From the NCBI RefSeq assembly GCF_013410875.1, contig NZ_JACCCU010000002.1:1054001-1118000 (forward strand): 64,000 nucleotides of DNA. Reading direction: 5' to 3'. The translations under genes and the position numbers were made by a program. The DNA is from Tunturiibacter empetritectus (GTDB lineage Bacteria; Acidobacteriota; Terriglobia; Terriglobales; Acidobacteriaceae). The stretch's first letter is position 1. Each line of letters begins with the position of its first letter. Positions 8,530 through 17,605 of the stretch are shown in pieces. A model generated the notes under the pieces. The model was not told the DNA's origin and did no database searches. It worked only from the letters and a program-made list of their open reading frames with translations.

Positions 8530-8706
8530 GTCCTGCCGGACGGGCCCACTGCGCGTGGAGCGGTCACTTCGTGACGCGTGTACCCCTTCGGTTGGCGCTC
8601 CCGTTGGTCGCAAGAAAAATGATCCCGACCAACGGGAGGACCACGCGAAGCTTTAAAAAGGCGTGCGAACGCCCGCCCCACGCGCAGTGGGCCCGTCCGG
8701 CAGGAC
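8530..8706. repeat. Intergenic palindromic repeat, copy 3 (long form) in a divergent promoter region
   Basis: The same two-ended form as copy 2, with both ends present. It fills all but 26 bases on the gatB side and 32 bases on the hydrolase side of a divergent intergenic region, so the promoters of both genes must lie in it or read through it. Confidence 0.9.
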
Positions 8707-8738
8707 AGCTTCGCGAAACCAGCTACTATCGCATCAGC

Positions 8739-9836
8739 ATGGATCCCATCACTCACCTCATGACCGGAGCCGTCCTCGCCCGCGCCGGCTTCAATCGCAA
8801 AGCAGTCTACGCCACCATAGCGATGACCCTCGCCGCCGAAGCCCCCGACCTGGACACCCTCTGGTCGATCCGCGGACCCATCGCAGCCTTCCAGCATCAT
8901 CGCGGCTGGACCCACACCCTCCTCGGCATCCCGCTCGAAGCAGCCGCTGTCGTCGGAGCCGTCTGGCTCTTCCACCGCTGGCGAACACGCCGCAACCAAG
9001 CCCGCAAGCAACCCGAACCCACGCTTCCATACGACCCCACCACGACCCCGCTGCCCCATCGCCACGCCCCCATCCGCTGGGGCCTGCTCTACTGCTTCTC
9101 CCTCATCGCCCTGCTCAGCCACCTCCTGCTCGACTGGACCAATAACTACGGCATCCGCCCCTTCTTTCCCTTCAACCCCCACTGGTACTCTGGCTCCATC
9201 GTCTTCATCTTTGAGCCCGTCATCTTTCTCCTCCTGCTCCTCGCTCTCATCGCGCCCTCCCTCTTCGGGCTCATCAACAGCGAAGTAGGCGCGCGCAAAC
9301 AAGCTTTCCGCGGACGAGGCTGGGCCATCTTCGCTCTCCTCGCCATCATTGCCCTCTGGACCCTCCGCTTCGTAGAACACGCCAAAGCCCTCCAACTAGC
9401 CCAATCCGCCGACTACAACGAATCCCCCGTCTCCCGCGTCTTCGCCAGCCCCTACCCTATCAATCCTTTTCGTTGGCAGACCATCGCCGAAACTCCGCAG
9501 TTCTACCAGCTAGCCACCATTGACACTCTCAACAGCGTAGTCACCACCAGCACGCAGGCCGACGTCATTTATAAGCCCCCCACCACCCTCGCCACCCTCG
9601 TCGCCAAACGCAGTTGGCTCGGCGAGGCCTACCTCGACTGGTCCCAGTACCCCGTAGTCACCGACATCGGCACTAACGAAGAAGGCCTCACCACCGTCAC
9701 CTTCCGCGACCTGCGCTTCTTCTACGACACGCCATTCCTGGCCGGTCGCGAAAAGCCTCCACTCTCAGGCGCCGTCTACCTCAACGCCGACCGCCGCATC
9801 GTCGGCATGGAGATGGACGGCCGCATTCAACATTAA
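8739..9836 (+). CDS. Membrane-bound metal-dependent hydrolase, YdjM/DUF457 type
   Basis: ATG at 8739 (MDPITHLMTG) is the start; the longer frame upstream runs through a repeat. The family pattern is clear: DPITHLMTGAVLARAG, then APDLDTLW and HHRGWTHTLLGIP, giving the H, D and HRxxTHS/T-like metal ligands of the YdjM/DUF457 family. Hydrophobic segments follow at about residues 65-85, 110-130, 150-180 and 200-220, then a ~130-residue soluble C-terminal region. The substrate is unknown; the family is linked in some bacteria to membrane stress or lipid metabolism. Confidence 0.85.
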   Translation: MDPITHLMTGAVLARAGFNRKAVYATIAMTLAAEAPDLDTLWSIRGPIAAFQHHRGWTHTLLGIPLEAAAVVGAVWLFHRWRTRRNQARKQPEPTLPYDPTTTPLPHRHAPIRWGLLYCFSLIALLSHLLLDWTNNYGIRPFFPFNPHWYSGSIVFIFEPVIFLLLLLALIAPSLFGLINSEVGARKQAFRGRGWAIFALLAIIALWTLRFVEHAKALQLAQSADYNESPVSRVFASPYPINPFRWQTIAETPQFYQLATIDTLNSVVTTSTQADVIYKPPTTLATLVAKRSWLGEAYLDWSQYPVVTDIGTNEEGLTTVTFRDLRFFYDTPFLAGREKPPLSGAVYLNADRRIVGMEMDGRIQH

Positions 9837-9850
9837 CAACTTGGAAACTT

Positions 9851-10498
9851 CTAACTCTCTTCCACCGGAAGCGTCGTACCTCGTCGCCGGTCGAACACCT
9901 TCCGCAGCACATACACCAGCAGCAGCACAATCAAAATCCCGCTAAACCCAAGCACATAAGCGAGGTGCTGGTGAATCGCCCTCGTAATCGTATGCAGAAT
10001 CGCCGGCCCATAAGTGATCGTGATAATGGCCCAGATCAAAAACCGAATAAACTTCCCCACGCAGATCGCGCTGAAGAACCACAGCATCTTCATCTCGAAC
10101 ACGCCGGCCGCAAACTCAAACAGCTTCACCGGCGTCGGCGGCGGCATCATCGCAGGAATCATGATCGCCAGAAACTCCTGCTTCTCAAACCGGTCTCGCA
10201 TCTGCTCATACCTCTGCCGGTTGATCCGCTTCAGCAGAAACAGCTCCCCACCCGCGCGACCCAGGTAATACGGCAACAGGCTCCCGATCGCAGACCCCAC
10301 CGCCGCCATAAAGCAATAAAGCAGAAAACGCGACTTATCGTGCACCACGTAATCGATCAGCAGTGCATCAATCGGCACCGGAATCGCCGCCGAATCGATC
10401 ACCGCCAGCGCACCGATACCCCACACGCCGAGCGGCTTCAGTGCCGCAAGCATCACCACGTTCAATTTATGCAGAAGTGCAACGGGAGAGATCTTCAC
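9851..10498 (-). CDS. DedA/VTT-domain membrane protein
   Basis: A 215-residue integral membrane protein with the DedA/SNARE-associated layout: an N-terminal hydrophobic region with DSAAIPVPIDALL (the E/D-x-x-x-P re-entrant loop equivalent), then GSLLPYYLGRAGG, then the conserved region MIPAMMPPPTPVKLFEFAAG, where the usual F-R-x-x-P-G of bacterial DedA is replaced by PAMMPPPTP. The family helps flip or distribute membrane lipids; the changed loop suggests a sub-branch. It is convergent with the hydrolase and follows the MoaB/Mog gene on the same strand with 15 bases between. Confidence 0.85.
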   Translation of the reverse strand: MKISPVALLHKLNVVMLAALKPLGVWGIGALAVIDSAAIPVPIDALLIDYVVHDKSRFLLYCFMAAVGSAIGSLLPYYLGRAGGELFLLKRINRQRYEQMRDRFEKQEFLAIMIPAMMPPPTPVKLFEFAAGVFEMKMLWFFSAICVGKFIRFLIWAIITITYGPAILHTITRAIHQHLAYVLGFSGILIVLLLVYVLRKVFDRRRGTTLPVEES

Positions 10499-10513
10499 GG
10501 GGTCCTTCTCATT

Positions 10514-11053
10514 CTAATTGCCGTCGGCTCTTCCATGCTGATCGCTCTCTGTGAATGCATGATGAGCCGTCCGCCCCGCCAGCAAATCCAGCGCATGCGG
10601 CAACACCGGCAGAATCGACGCGAGCGAACTCCGCGCGCCCGCCGGACTCCCCGGCAGATTCACAATCAGCGCATCCCCCAGCGTCCCACAGACCGCTCGG
10701 CTCAGTGCAGCAAGCGGAGTCTGCAGCAACCCATCCGCTCGCATCCTCTCCGATAATCCCTCAACTAGCCGCTCACAGACCATCCTCGTAGCCTCCGGCG
10801 TCACATCGCGTTTGCCCAGCCCGGTCCCTCCGGTCGTCACAATCAGATCTACAACTTTCGCGTTACGTCTTAACGCCGCCGCAATCTGATCGATCTCATC
10901 CGGCAACATCTCGCTCAACACCTGCCCCACTCCGGCATCTTCCAGCAGCTCGCACACAGCAGGCCCCGACAGATCCATCTGTTCCCCGCGAGAACAGCGG
11001 TCGCTGATCGTCAGCACAACGGCACGTACATCTGGCGCAAATCTTAGAGTCAC
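10514..11053 (-). CDS. MoaB/Mog-family molybdenum cofactor protein
   Basis: A 179-residue molybdopterin-binding fold protein: [19 protein letters not shown] at the N-terminus, [17 protein letters not shown] in the middle and [13 protein letters not shown] near the end. These are the three signature blocks of molybdopterin adenylyltransferase (Mog) and its relative MoaB. Mog activates molybdopterin by adenylation before molybdenum insertion. Sequence alone does not separate MoaB from Mog, so no symbol is given. It lies upstream of the DedA gene on the same strand. Confidence 0.9.
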   Translation of the reverse strand: MTLRFAPDVRAVVLTISDRCSRGEQMDLSGPAVCELLEDAGVGQVLSEMLPDEIDQIAAALRRNAKVVDLIVTTGGTGLGKRDVTPEATRMVCERLVEGLSERMRADGLLQTPLAALSRAVCGTLGDALIVNLPGSPAGARSSLASILPVLPHALDLLAGRTAHHAFTESDQHGRADGN

Positions 11054-11235
11054 CCTCCCAGTCTACGGTTTCGCCTCTCTGTCCGAAAGTTCCAAGCGAC
11101 GCTTCTTTTCCCAATACATGCATCAAAGATGAGAAAATAGGGAGAACTACGCAACCCGGTGCACCCTACTGGGAAGTGTCCCGATCCATCCCGCACGAAA
11201 CTTTCGTCCCCCGTAGCCGTCAGACCACATAGCCG

Positions 11236-12261
11236 ATGCCCTTACTCGAGACTCCGCCCAAATCCGCACCGTCCAACCAGCCCGTAAAGGTGCGCACCGG
11301 CCGCTTCGGAGAGCTCGACGAGCGGGAGTTGATTCACCTGCTGGACTCCCTCGACGACGAGCGCTCCAAAGCCCGCTTCCGCGAGTCCATCTACATCTCC
11401 ATCATCATCTACCTGGCCATCGCCTGGTTCCTCTTCTATGGCCCCCGCGTCCTCTTTCATCAGCCTCGCCTCATCAGTCCCGCCGAAGTACTCAAAGAGC
11501 GTGAGCAGCAGCTGACCCGTCTCGAAGACCCGGCAAACTTATCTAAAATCGCGCCCAGAACCCCTAAAGCACGACCATCGCAGCCAGCCGTTGACCAAAA
11601 GATGCTGAAGCAGCTTCAGGCGATGCGCAAGGCCGCTCCGCCAACACCCGCTGCCCCTGCTCCGCCAACGTCCACCCCCCCTGTGACGCAGCCGGCTCCC
11701 CAGCAACAGGCAACTCCTCTGCCTCCATCGCCGCAACCCCAGCCTACACAGCAACAGGCTCTCGTTGAAGCGCCAAAGCCCGTCGCAACCCGGCCGAACT
11801 TTGGCAATCCCAACCAGACCGCAGGCGATGCCATTCGTCAAGCTGCGCAGGGCGCCGCCCACGACCACGGCAGCTCAGGAGACTACAGCGGAGGCTCATC
11901 CAGCGGACGCACCGGTATGGGCCAAGGAGTTCAGGTTTTGTCCGATATGCAGGGCGTAGACTTCAACCCCTACCTCCGCCGAATCCTCAGTGATATAAAA
12001 CGCAATTGGATTCCCCTCATCCCCGAGGAGGCCCGCCCGCCGCTCAATAAACAAGGCGAGACCCTCGTCCGCTTCACCATTCTCCCTGACGGCCGCATCG
12101 CCGCTATGAACCTCGACGGCTCAAGCCAGGATCAATCCATCGACAGAGCATGCTGGGGCGCTATCACCGGCGAAGGCCAGTTCCCCCCACTCCCGGCAAA
12201 CTTCCACGGCCCCAACCTCGAACTCCGCATCGCCTTCTACACGAACAAACCGCTCCCCTGA
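11236..12261 (+). CDS. TonB-like energy transducer
   Basis: 341 residues: a ~50-residue cytoplasmic N-terminus, one membrane helix (YISIIIYLAIAWFLFYG, about residues 53-70), a long Pro/Gln-rich periplasmic spacer (about residues 90-190), a Gly/Ser-rich patch, and a C-terminal TonB-type domain. The C-terminal domain has the expected features: YLRRILSDIKRNWIPLIPEEA, then VRFTILPDGRIAAMNLDGSS. TonB passes inner-membrane energy to outer-membrane receptors, but no exbB/exbD or receptor lies nearby. Start ATG at 11236 is the only reasonable one. It could alternatively be a cell-division or TolA-like protein. Confidence 0.82.
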   Translation: MPLLETPPKSAPSNQPVKVRTGRFGELDERELIHLLDSLDDERSKARFRESIYISIIIYLAIAWFLFYGPRVLFHQPRLISPAEVLKEREQQLTRLEDPANLSKIAPRTPKARPSQPAVDQKMLKQLQAMRKAAPPTPAAPAPPTSTPPVTQPAPQQQATPLPPSPQPQPTQQQALVEAPKPVATRPNFGNPNQTAGDAIRQAAQGAAHDHGSSGDYSGGSSSGRTGMGQGVQVLSDMQGVDFNPYLRRILSDIKRNWIPLIPEEARPPLNKQGETLVRFTILPDGRIAAMNLDGSSQDQSIDRACWGAITGEGQFPPLPANFHGPNLELRIAFYTNKPLP

Positions 12262-12273
12262 TCGCCTTCCTTC

Positions 12274-12354
12274 GCGACCAACTGGAGCGCCAAGCGAAGC
12301 GGTACACAAGTCACGAAGTGACCGCAGCCCGCGCAGGGCGCCGTCCGGCAGGAC
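12274..12354. repeat. Intergenic palindromic repeat, copy 4
   Basis: Between two convergent genes. Contains GTCACGAAGTGAC, the hairpin GCCC-GCGCA-GGGC and the end GTCCGGCAGGAC, with the shortened left part GCGACCAACTGGAGCGCC. Confidence 0.88.
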
Positions 12355-12370
12355 ACAAGGGGCAAGCAGC

Positions 12371-12844
12371 TCACCGAACATAAGAGAACGTGCCGCATAG
12401 ATCCGTCGAATTTGCGATCTCATTCAACGCGAAGACCGGCATCTTGGCTCCCGAGAAAAATGCAATCTTCAAAGAGCGCCCAGCAACATAAGTGGCCATC
12501 CACTGCACATCTTCGGTGCCGCACAAAGTGTTCTTGTGCAGGAACTTTTTCGTAGCAGGGATATCCAGCCTGAAGAGGTTGCCCGTCCCGCCAGCACCGC
12601 TGTCTGCATCGAAGACTGCACTGACCTCGCCTGGCTCGAGAGCACGTATCTGCGCCACCACGAAGCTCGTGAAGTTGATCGACATCTTCTCCCCGCCGAA
12701 GCCTATATCGCCGGTAATGGCCTGCGCCGTAGAACTCTCTGCACGCCAGTACCCTTTTTCCTGTGCCGCCACAGAAAGACAGCAGGCCAGCACAAAACCA
12801 GCCACAGCCCCAACCATCGCACCGGCCATCTTCTTCCGCATCAT
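12371..12844 (-). CDS. Secreted protein of unknown function
   Basis: From ATG 12842-12844 (or the next ATG) the protein starts MMRKKMAGAMVGAVAGFVLA followed by CCLSVAAQ, a signal peptide with cleavage after VAAQ; a GGAAG site precedes it. The mature ~130 residues contain two cysteines that could form a disulfide and the phrase INFTSFVVAQIRALEPGEVS. No family recognised. The longer frame upstream has unlikely composition and was not used. Confidence 0.7.
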   Translation of the reverse strand: MMRKKMAGAMVGAVAGFVLACCLSVAAQEKGYWRAESSTAQAITGDIGFGGEKMSINFTSFVVAQIRALEPGEVSAVFDADSGAGGTGNLFRLDIPATKKFLHKNTLCGTEDVQWMATYVAGRSLKIAFFSGAKMPVFALNEIANSTDLCGTFSYVR

Positions 12845-13039
12845 CTTCCAAGCATGCCATTCTAAACACCCTCCGGGCAACCGAGCGCCCAAACACCGAG
12901 TGCCCCATCCTCTCGCAGTCTTACCGCAAAGGGTGGGGTATTCGCGCCGGCAGGCGCGAACCGCTCTCCTCAACCCACAAAAACCGGCCCAATCCATTCC
13001 ACCAAGGCAATCCACTATCATCCAAAAAGGGCAACCACC

Positions 13040-13177
13040 ATAGCAACTCCACTCCAAACCGAACGCCGCCGCCAGATTCGCGGCCTCCTCCTGCTCGCCC
13101 TCGCAGTATTCCTCTTCAGTCTCTTCCGCGCCGGAGTCCACAACCTCTTCCACCCTGGCTGGTGGCGTCTATGGTAA
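13040..13177 (+). other. Possible 45-codon membrane peptide overlapping miaA, without a normal start
   Basis: An open frame reads IATPLQTERRRQIRGLLLLA and on through a hydrophobic helix to FHPGWWRLW, and its TAA stop lies at 13175-13177, overlapping the miaA start by seven bases. The pattern (charged start, one helix, WW end) looks coding, and AAAAAGGG lies about 10 bases before ATA at 13040. But no ATG, GTG or TTG exists in this frame for a long way upstream. Either ATA is used, or the start codon was lost and the gene is dead. Confidence 0.3.
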
Positions 13178-14151
13178 GCGCCCCCGAGCACCCCCTCATC
13201 GTTCTGGTCGGCCCCACCGCCAGCGGCAAGACCTCCCTCGCGATATCTCTCGCCCAGCAGTTCAACGGCGAGATCATCAGCTGCGACTCAGTCGCCATCT
13301 ACCGCGAGATGGAGATCGGCACCGCCAAGCCCACCCACGAAGAACGCGCCCTTGTCCCTCACCACATGATCGACATCGCGTGGCCCGACGAATCCTGCAC
13401 CGCAGGCGACTATAGCCGCCAGGCCCGAGAAGCCCTCGCCGCCATTACCGCCCGAGGCCGCCTGCCGATCGTCGCCGGAGGAACCGGCCTCTATCTCCGT
13501 GCCCTCATCGACGGCCTCTTCCCCGCTCCACCACAAAAACCTGGCCAGCGCGAACGCCTCCGCAATATTGCCTCGACCCGCGGCCCCGCCTATCTCCATC
13601 GCATCCTCACCCGCCTCGACTCGGCCGCCGCAGCAGCCATCCACCCCAACGACGTCCCCAAAGTCATCCGCGCCATCGAGGTCTCTCTTGCAACCGGCCA
13701 AAGCCACAACGCCAACAAGCGCACTCCTATGACCGAGCAATGGCAGCAGGGCCGCGATGCCCTCACCGGATACCGCATCCTGCGCCTCGGCCTCAACCCA
13801 CCCCGAACCCTCCTCTATGAACGCATCAACCAGCGCGCCGCAGCTATGTTCTCCCGCGAACGGCCCGACGGCGGCCTTATCGAAGAGACGGAGCGCCTCA
13901 TAGCCCGCTACGGCGAAGCCTGCCGCCCCCTCACCTCACTCGGCTATGCGGAAGCCACCGCCGTCCTCCGCAACGAAATCACCCGCGAGCAGGCCGTCGC
14001 CCACGCCCAGCAAGGCCATCGCAACTACGCCAAGCGCCAGCTCACCTGGTTCCGGCGCGAACCCGGCATGCACTGGCTTCTTGGCTGCGGCGGCGACGCA
14101 GACATCACAGCTCAGGCCCACCACCTCGTCGCAAAGCACCTTCAAACATAA
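13171..14151 (+). CDS. miaA: tRNA dimethylallyltransferase
   Basis: Transfers dimethylallyl to A37 of tRNAs reading UNN codons. The P-loop GPTASGKTSLAISLA is at residues ~13-27, followed by the conserved ISCDSVAIYREMEIGTAKP (the D-S-x-x-x-Y segment), HHMIDI, GGTGLYLRALIDGLF and the C-terminal QGHRNYAKRQLTWFR, all MiaA signatures. 326 residues from ATG 13171, normal length. The start overlaps the possible membrane-peptide frame, and the longer upstream frame is not supported by family alignment. Confidence 0.96.
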   Translation: MVSAPEHPLIVLVGPTASGKTSLAISLAQQFNGEIISCDSVAIYREMEIGTAKPTHEERALVPHHMIDIAWPDESCTAGDYSRQAREALAAITARGRLPIVAGGTGLYLRALIDGLFPAPPQKPGQRERLRNIASTRGPAYLHRILTRLDSAAAAAIHPNDVPKVIRAIEVSLATGQSHNANKRTPMTEQWQQGRDALTGYRILRLGLNPPRTLLYERINQRAAAMFSRERPDGGLIEETERLIARYGEACRPLTSLGYAEATAVLRNEITREQAVAHAQQGHRNYAKRQLTWFRREPGMHWLLGCGGDADITAQAHHLVAKHLQT

Positions 14152-14213
14152 GTCCTGACAAGAAAAAATCCCACCCGCAAAGATGAGTCTCTCTCTTCAC
14201 TCCTCAAACAAAA

Positions 14214-15146
14214 TCAAGAAGGCTGGATCACAAGGTTATCCGCCAGCTTGAACCGCACAATCGACTCAGCCGGAATCTCGATATCCCGATTCCCGGTTAA
14301 CCCGCTGAGGAGCGTACCGCCACCGCCACCAACCAGCCCGCCAACCAAAAGCCCAACGCCTCCGGTGGCCAAACCGCCAACCAGCATGCCCGCCCCAGCG
14401 CCGCCGCCAATAATCGCAGCCGACCGCTTCCCTTTGCCCTTCTTGGTCCGCGTCAAATCAGAAGTATCCAGCGCATAGCGAGACCCGTTGAGAGTCAGAT
14501 AGGTTAGCCTCAACTCCAGAATCGAAGACCCTTTGAAGTGCCCCCGGCGATGCGAAGCAACCACCACACCGCTCACCGGCGCTCCCCTCGGAATCACGAC
14601 ACGGTCACCCCGGCCAACCACCGGCTCTTCCACCTCTCCGGTAAACCGGTCTCCTGCATGACTCGTCTTCACGCTTATGTGCTGATTGATGCGGATCGTC
14701 AGATTCGTCCCTGCAGGAACATTCACATCTGCCGGCCGAATAATCGGCGCACCCCCAGGAGCAGGTGGCCCGACCGGCTGACCGGAAGAATCCGTTGGCC
14801 CTGCAGTCGCCGGTTGTCCTTGCGCCACTTGGTCCGCAGTTCCAGGCGCAACCTGCTCAGGAGCACCAGGCGCAACCGCCGGCGTGTTCGCCGCTACCGG
14901 TCCCGCAGCAGCAGCAGGAGTCGTGGTCGTCGTAATAGCCTGCGCCGTCTGTCCAGGCGCGGGTGGTTGCACTGTCGTGGTCGTCACATTGCCGTTACTG
15001 TCGGTCGAAACCACCTGCTGCGCCTGCCCCGTAGCCGCAGCCTGTTTCTTTGCCTGGTCAATCGCAGCATCCTGTTTCGACTTGCATCCGGCCAGCATCA
15101 CCACAGCCAGCATCATCGCTCCAACAGTCTTATAGGAAAAATTCAT
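14214..15146 (-). CDS. Glycine-zipper lipoprotein, secreted, unknown function
   Basis: ATG at 15144-15146 with GAGGA upstream. The N-terminus MNFSYKTVGAMMLAVVMLAG followed by C is a lipoprotein signal (lipobox LAGC). Residues ~25-125 are a Gln/Ala/Thr/Pro-rich linker. A globular part follows (about 135-235) with VPAGTNLTIRINQHISVKTS and GDRVVIPRGAPVSGVVVASH, resembling conjugal-transfer TrbI/VirB10-like or pilus-type beta domains in style. Then comes a glycine zipper (GGGAGAGMLVGGLATGGVG) that probably inserts into membrane, and an end reading IPAESIVRFKLADNL. This organisation is common in acidobacterial proteins; the function is unknown. Confidence 0.8.
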   Translation of the reverse strand: MNFSYKTVGAMMLAVVMLAGCKSKQDAAIDQAKKQAAATGQAQQVVSTDSNGNVTTTTVQPPAPGQTAQAITTTTTPAAAAGPVAANTPAVAPGAPEQVAPGTADQVAQGQPATAGPTDSSGQPVGPPAPGGAPIIRPADVNVPAGTNLTIRINQHISVKTSHAGDRFTGEVEEPVVGRGDRVVIPRGAPVSGVVVASHRRGHFKGSSILELRLTYLTLNGSRYALDTSDLTRTKKGKGKRSAAIIGGGAGAGMLVGGLATGGVGLLVGGLVGGGGGTLLSGLTGNRDIEIPAESIVRFKLADNLVIQPS

Positions 15147-15291
15147 CGTGACATCCTCGTTCGTTATTCTGGAATTTAGTTCAGAAATAAGCTTCAGCGA
15201 CCAGAAGTCGCGCCTCGCGAAGCACTTCACCTCGTAAGATGCTCATTCTTCACCGGAGACCGCCCAGCCTAAAAAGGTTTAAGATAATTTC

Positions 15292-16512
15292 ATGACCTCC
15301 GCAGCCGCCAAACGCCCCCAGCTTGCCCACCTCACCGCCCAGCTCGACGACCTCCGCGAGCGCGGCACCTTCTTCAAGCTGCGTGTGCTCGACGACCAGC
15401 AGGCCCCCGTCTGCACCTACGACGGCAAGCGCGTCATCAACCTCGCCTCCAACAACTACCTCGGCCTCTGCAATGACCCCCGCCTCGAAGAGGCTGCCAT
15501 CGCCGCCACAAAAAAATACGGCGTAGGCTCCGGAGCAGTCCGCACCATCGCCGGCACCATGCACATCCACATGGAACTCGAAGAAAAGATCGCTGCCTTC
15601 AAGGGAGTCGAAGCCTGCGTCGTCTTCCAGTCAGGCTTCGCCGCCAACGCCGGCACCGTCTCCAGCATCCTCGGCAAAGAAGACTTCATCCTCTCCGACG
15701 AGCTCAACCACGCCAGCATCATCGACGGAGCCCGCCTCTCGAAGGCCAAGATCAAAGTCTTCCGCCACAAAGATATCGCCCACGCCGAGCAGCTCCTGCA
15801 GGAAGTCCAGAACGAGCCCGGCCGTAAGCTCCTCATCACCGACGGCGTCTTCTCCATGGACGGCGACATCGGCCCCGTCGACAAGCTCGCTGACCTCTGC
15901 GAAAAGTACGGCGCCATCATGATGGTCGACGACGCCCACGCCTCAGGCGTCCTCGGCCGCAACGGCCGCGGCTCCGTCGATCACTTCCACGCCACCGACA
16001 AAGTCGACGTCCAGGTCGGCACCCTGTCCAAGGCCATCGGAGCACTCGGCGGCTACGTCTGCGGCAGCCGCGACCTCATCGACTACCTCTACCACCGCGC
16101 CCGCCCCTTCCTCTTCTCCACCTCGCACCCACCCTCAGTCGCCGCCACCTGCATCGCCGCATTCGACATATTGGAGAATGAGCCCGACCGCATAGCCCGC
16201 CTCTGGGCCAACACCAGCTACTTCAAACAGCAGCTCGCCGATGCCGGCTTTGACACAGGCGGCAACACCACGCCCAAAAGCGAAACCCCCATCACCCCCA
16301 TCCTCATCGGAGACAGCCGCCGCACCATGGACTTCTCCCGCGCCCTCTTCGACGCCGGCGTCATGGCCACCGGCATCGCCTTTCCCACCGTCCCCGAAGG
16401 TAAAGCCCGTATTCGCACCATCATGACCAGCGAACACACCCGCGAACAGATCGATCAGGCCCTCGAAACCTTCTCCTCCGTCGCTAGAAAAATGGGCATC
16501 CTTCAAGCCTGA
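15292..16512 (+). CDS. kbl: Glycine C-acetyltransferase / AONS-type PLP enzyme
   Basis: Alpha-oxoamine synthase family, PLP-dependent. Marks: INLASNNYLGL near residue 45, GVGSGAVRTIAGT, SDELNHASIIDGARLS, the D-D-A-H pair VDDAHASGVLG, and the PLP lysine in TLSKAIGALGGY. 406 residues, matching 2-amino-3-ketobutyrate CoA ligase (Kbl), which splits 2-amino-3-oxobutanoate to glycine and acetyl-CoA in threonine breakdown. BioF (8-amino-7-oxononanoate synthase) is the main alternative; the N-terminal style (ELRERGTFFKLRVLDDQQAP-like) fits Kbl better. No threonine dehydrogenase or biotin gene is adjacent. Confidence 0.85.
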   Translation: MTSAAAKRPQLAHLTAQLDDLRERGTFFKLRVLDDQQAPVCTYDGKRVINLASNNYLGLCNDPRLEEAAIAATKKYGVGSGAVRTIAGTMHIHMELEEKIAAFKGVEACVVFQSGFAANAGTVSSILGKEDFILSDELNHASIIDGARLSKAKIKVFRHKDIAHAEQLLQEVQNEPGRKLLITDGVFSMDGDIGPVDKLADLCEKYGAIMMVDDAHASGVLGRNGRGSVDHFHATDKVDVQVGTLSKAIGALGGYVCGSRDLIDYLYHRARPFLFSTSHPPSVAATCIAAFDILENEPDRIARLWANTSYFKQQLADAGFDTGGNTTPKSETPITPILIGDSRRTMDFSRALFDAGVMATGIAFPTVPEGKARIRTIMTSEHTREQIDQALETFSSVARKMGILQA

Positions 16513-16524
16513 AGGAAATCACCC

Positions 16525-16623
16525 GTCCCGACCAACGGGAGGACCTAAGCGTCTCACTTACCCCAAACCGGTCACACGTCACGAAGTGACCGCCTCCCGC
16601 GTAGGGAGCCCGTCCGGCAGGAC
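16525..16623. repeat. Intergenic palindromic repeat, copy 5
   Basis: Between convergent genes. Holds CCGACCAACGGGAGGACC at the left, then GTCACGAAGTGAC, the hairpin CTCCC-GCGTA-GGGAG and the end GTCCGGCAGGAC. Confidence 0.9.
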
Positions 16624-16633
16624 ACTCTCTTCC

Positions 16634-17605
16634 TTAAGGAGCGCTTTGGGTAGGCACATCCGGCGGGGTACGATTCTTGTGAAAATGTCCGATAACATCT
16701 GGCGCAAACTCAATGAGAAGCGCGCCGAACACACCCTCGGCGGTCACCAGCAGACCCTGCTCGATCGTCAAACCAAATCCTCGATCCGCCGCCGGATAGT
16801 AAAGATTCGAGATTCCGCCTGCGGCTAGATTCCCCAGCAGGTTCGAGAAGTTAGGCTGCCAGTTTCCGTTATCGCCCTTGCAGCGGACTGTTGTACTCAC
16901 CGAATAAAAGAACCGTTTCTTGAAAGTTCCCTTACCCATCCGAAAGTAGCGTGCGTCTTGGTGCAACAGCACAGGAAACACGCCGTTGCCGAGAATCGTT
17001 CCATCGAACTGGTCGGTGTATGCCGCCCCGAAGCGCTTGCCATAAGCCCCCCAGCCCTGCTGATAACCCTCTGGCATATACTGCGCCGGATTTGTACCCG
17101 GAATCAGATCATAGCTGGAATGCGAATTCTCCGCCTGCCCAATCGCCGACGTAAAAAGCGCGAGTCCAAACTGGTACGGATCGACCGCGCTTCGGAAAGC
17201 CGCCCGCATCTTCTGCCCCGGAGTCAAAGGAAGATTGTTCCCGTCGAGCACAGCGTTGAAGTTCGGCACGACGACTCCGATTCGCTGGTGTAGTTCCTTC
17301 TGAAGCTCCTCTTCCGAGGCGCTCTTCTTCTGCTCATCCGTCATTGGCTTCTGCGCCGTATCCGTCTGCCCAGGCGAAGTCGGCTGAGCCGGAACGGTCT
17401 GAGATTGCCCGGTCCGCGCCTCATCAAGAGTAGAAGAACTATATTCGTCTGTGTTGTTTGCGATCTCCACGGGCGCTTGCGGCAAAGGCGCATCAGGCAG
17501 CGTCGCCTCAATCGCAACAGGACTCTGCGAGAGCACCGGGGCTGCAATGACGAGGAACATCACATTGATGACGAAGAGCGGAAGACGGCGAGAAAAAACG
17601 GTCAC
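16634..17605 (-). CDS. Secreted protein of unknown function, acidobacterial type
   Basis: GTG start at 17603-17605 with AGGT upstream. A signal peptide (MTVFSRRLPLFVINVMFLVI followed by AAPVLSQS) leads into a Pro/Thr/Gln-rich stretch to about residue 110. The remaining ~200 residues form a domain with GQKMRAAFRSAVDPYQFGLA, HQDARYFRMGKGTFKKRF and EFAPDVIGHFHKN; I recall this domain as widespread in Acidobacteria without assigned function. It may be an outer-membrane associated protein. Likely monocistronic. Confidence 0.75.
   Translation of the reverse strand: MTVFSRRLPLFVINVMFLVIAAPVLSQSPVAIEATLPDAPLPQAPVEIANNTDEYSSSTLDEARTGQSQTVPAQPTSPGQTDTAQKPMTDEQKKSASEEELQKELHQRIGVVVPNFNAVLDGNNLPLTPGQKMRAAFRSAVDPYQFGLALFTSAIGQAENSHSSYDLIPGTNPAQYMPEGYQQGWGAYGKRFGAAYTDQFDGTILGNGVFPVLLHQDARYFRMGKGTFKKRFFYSVSTTVRCKGDNGNWQPNFSNLLGNLAAGGISNLYYPAADRGFGLTIEQGLLVTAEGVFGALLIEFAPDVIGHFHKNRTPPDVPTQSAP

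Noticed and set aside
8463-8738. N-terminal extension of the membrane hydrolase through the repeat
   Set aside because: The DUF457 family begins at DPITHLMTG, which fits ATG 8739.
12845-13153. Extension of the secreted protein at 12,371 to 260 residues
   Set aside because: The added ~100 residues have random-like composition and would hide the signal peptide.
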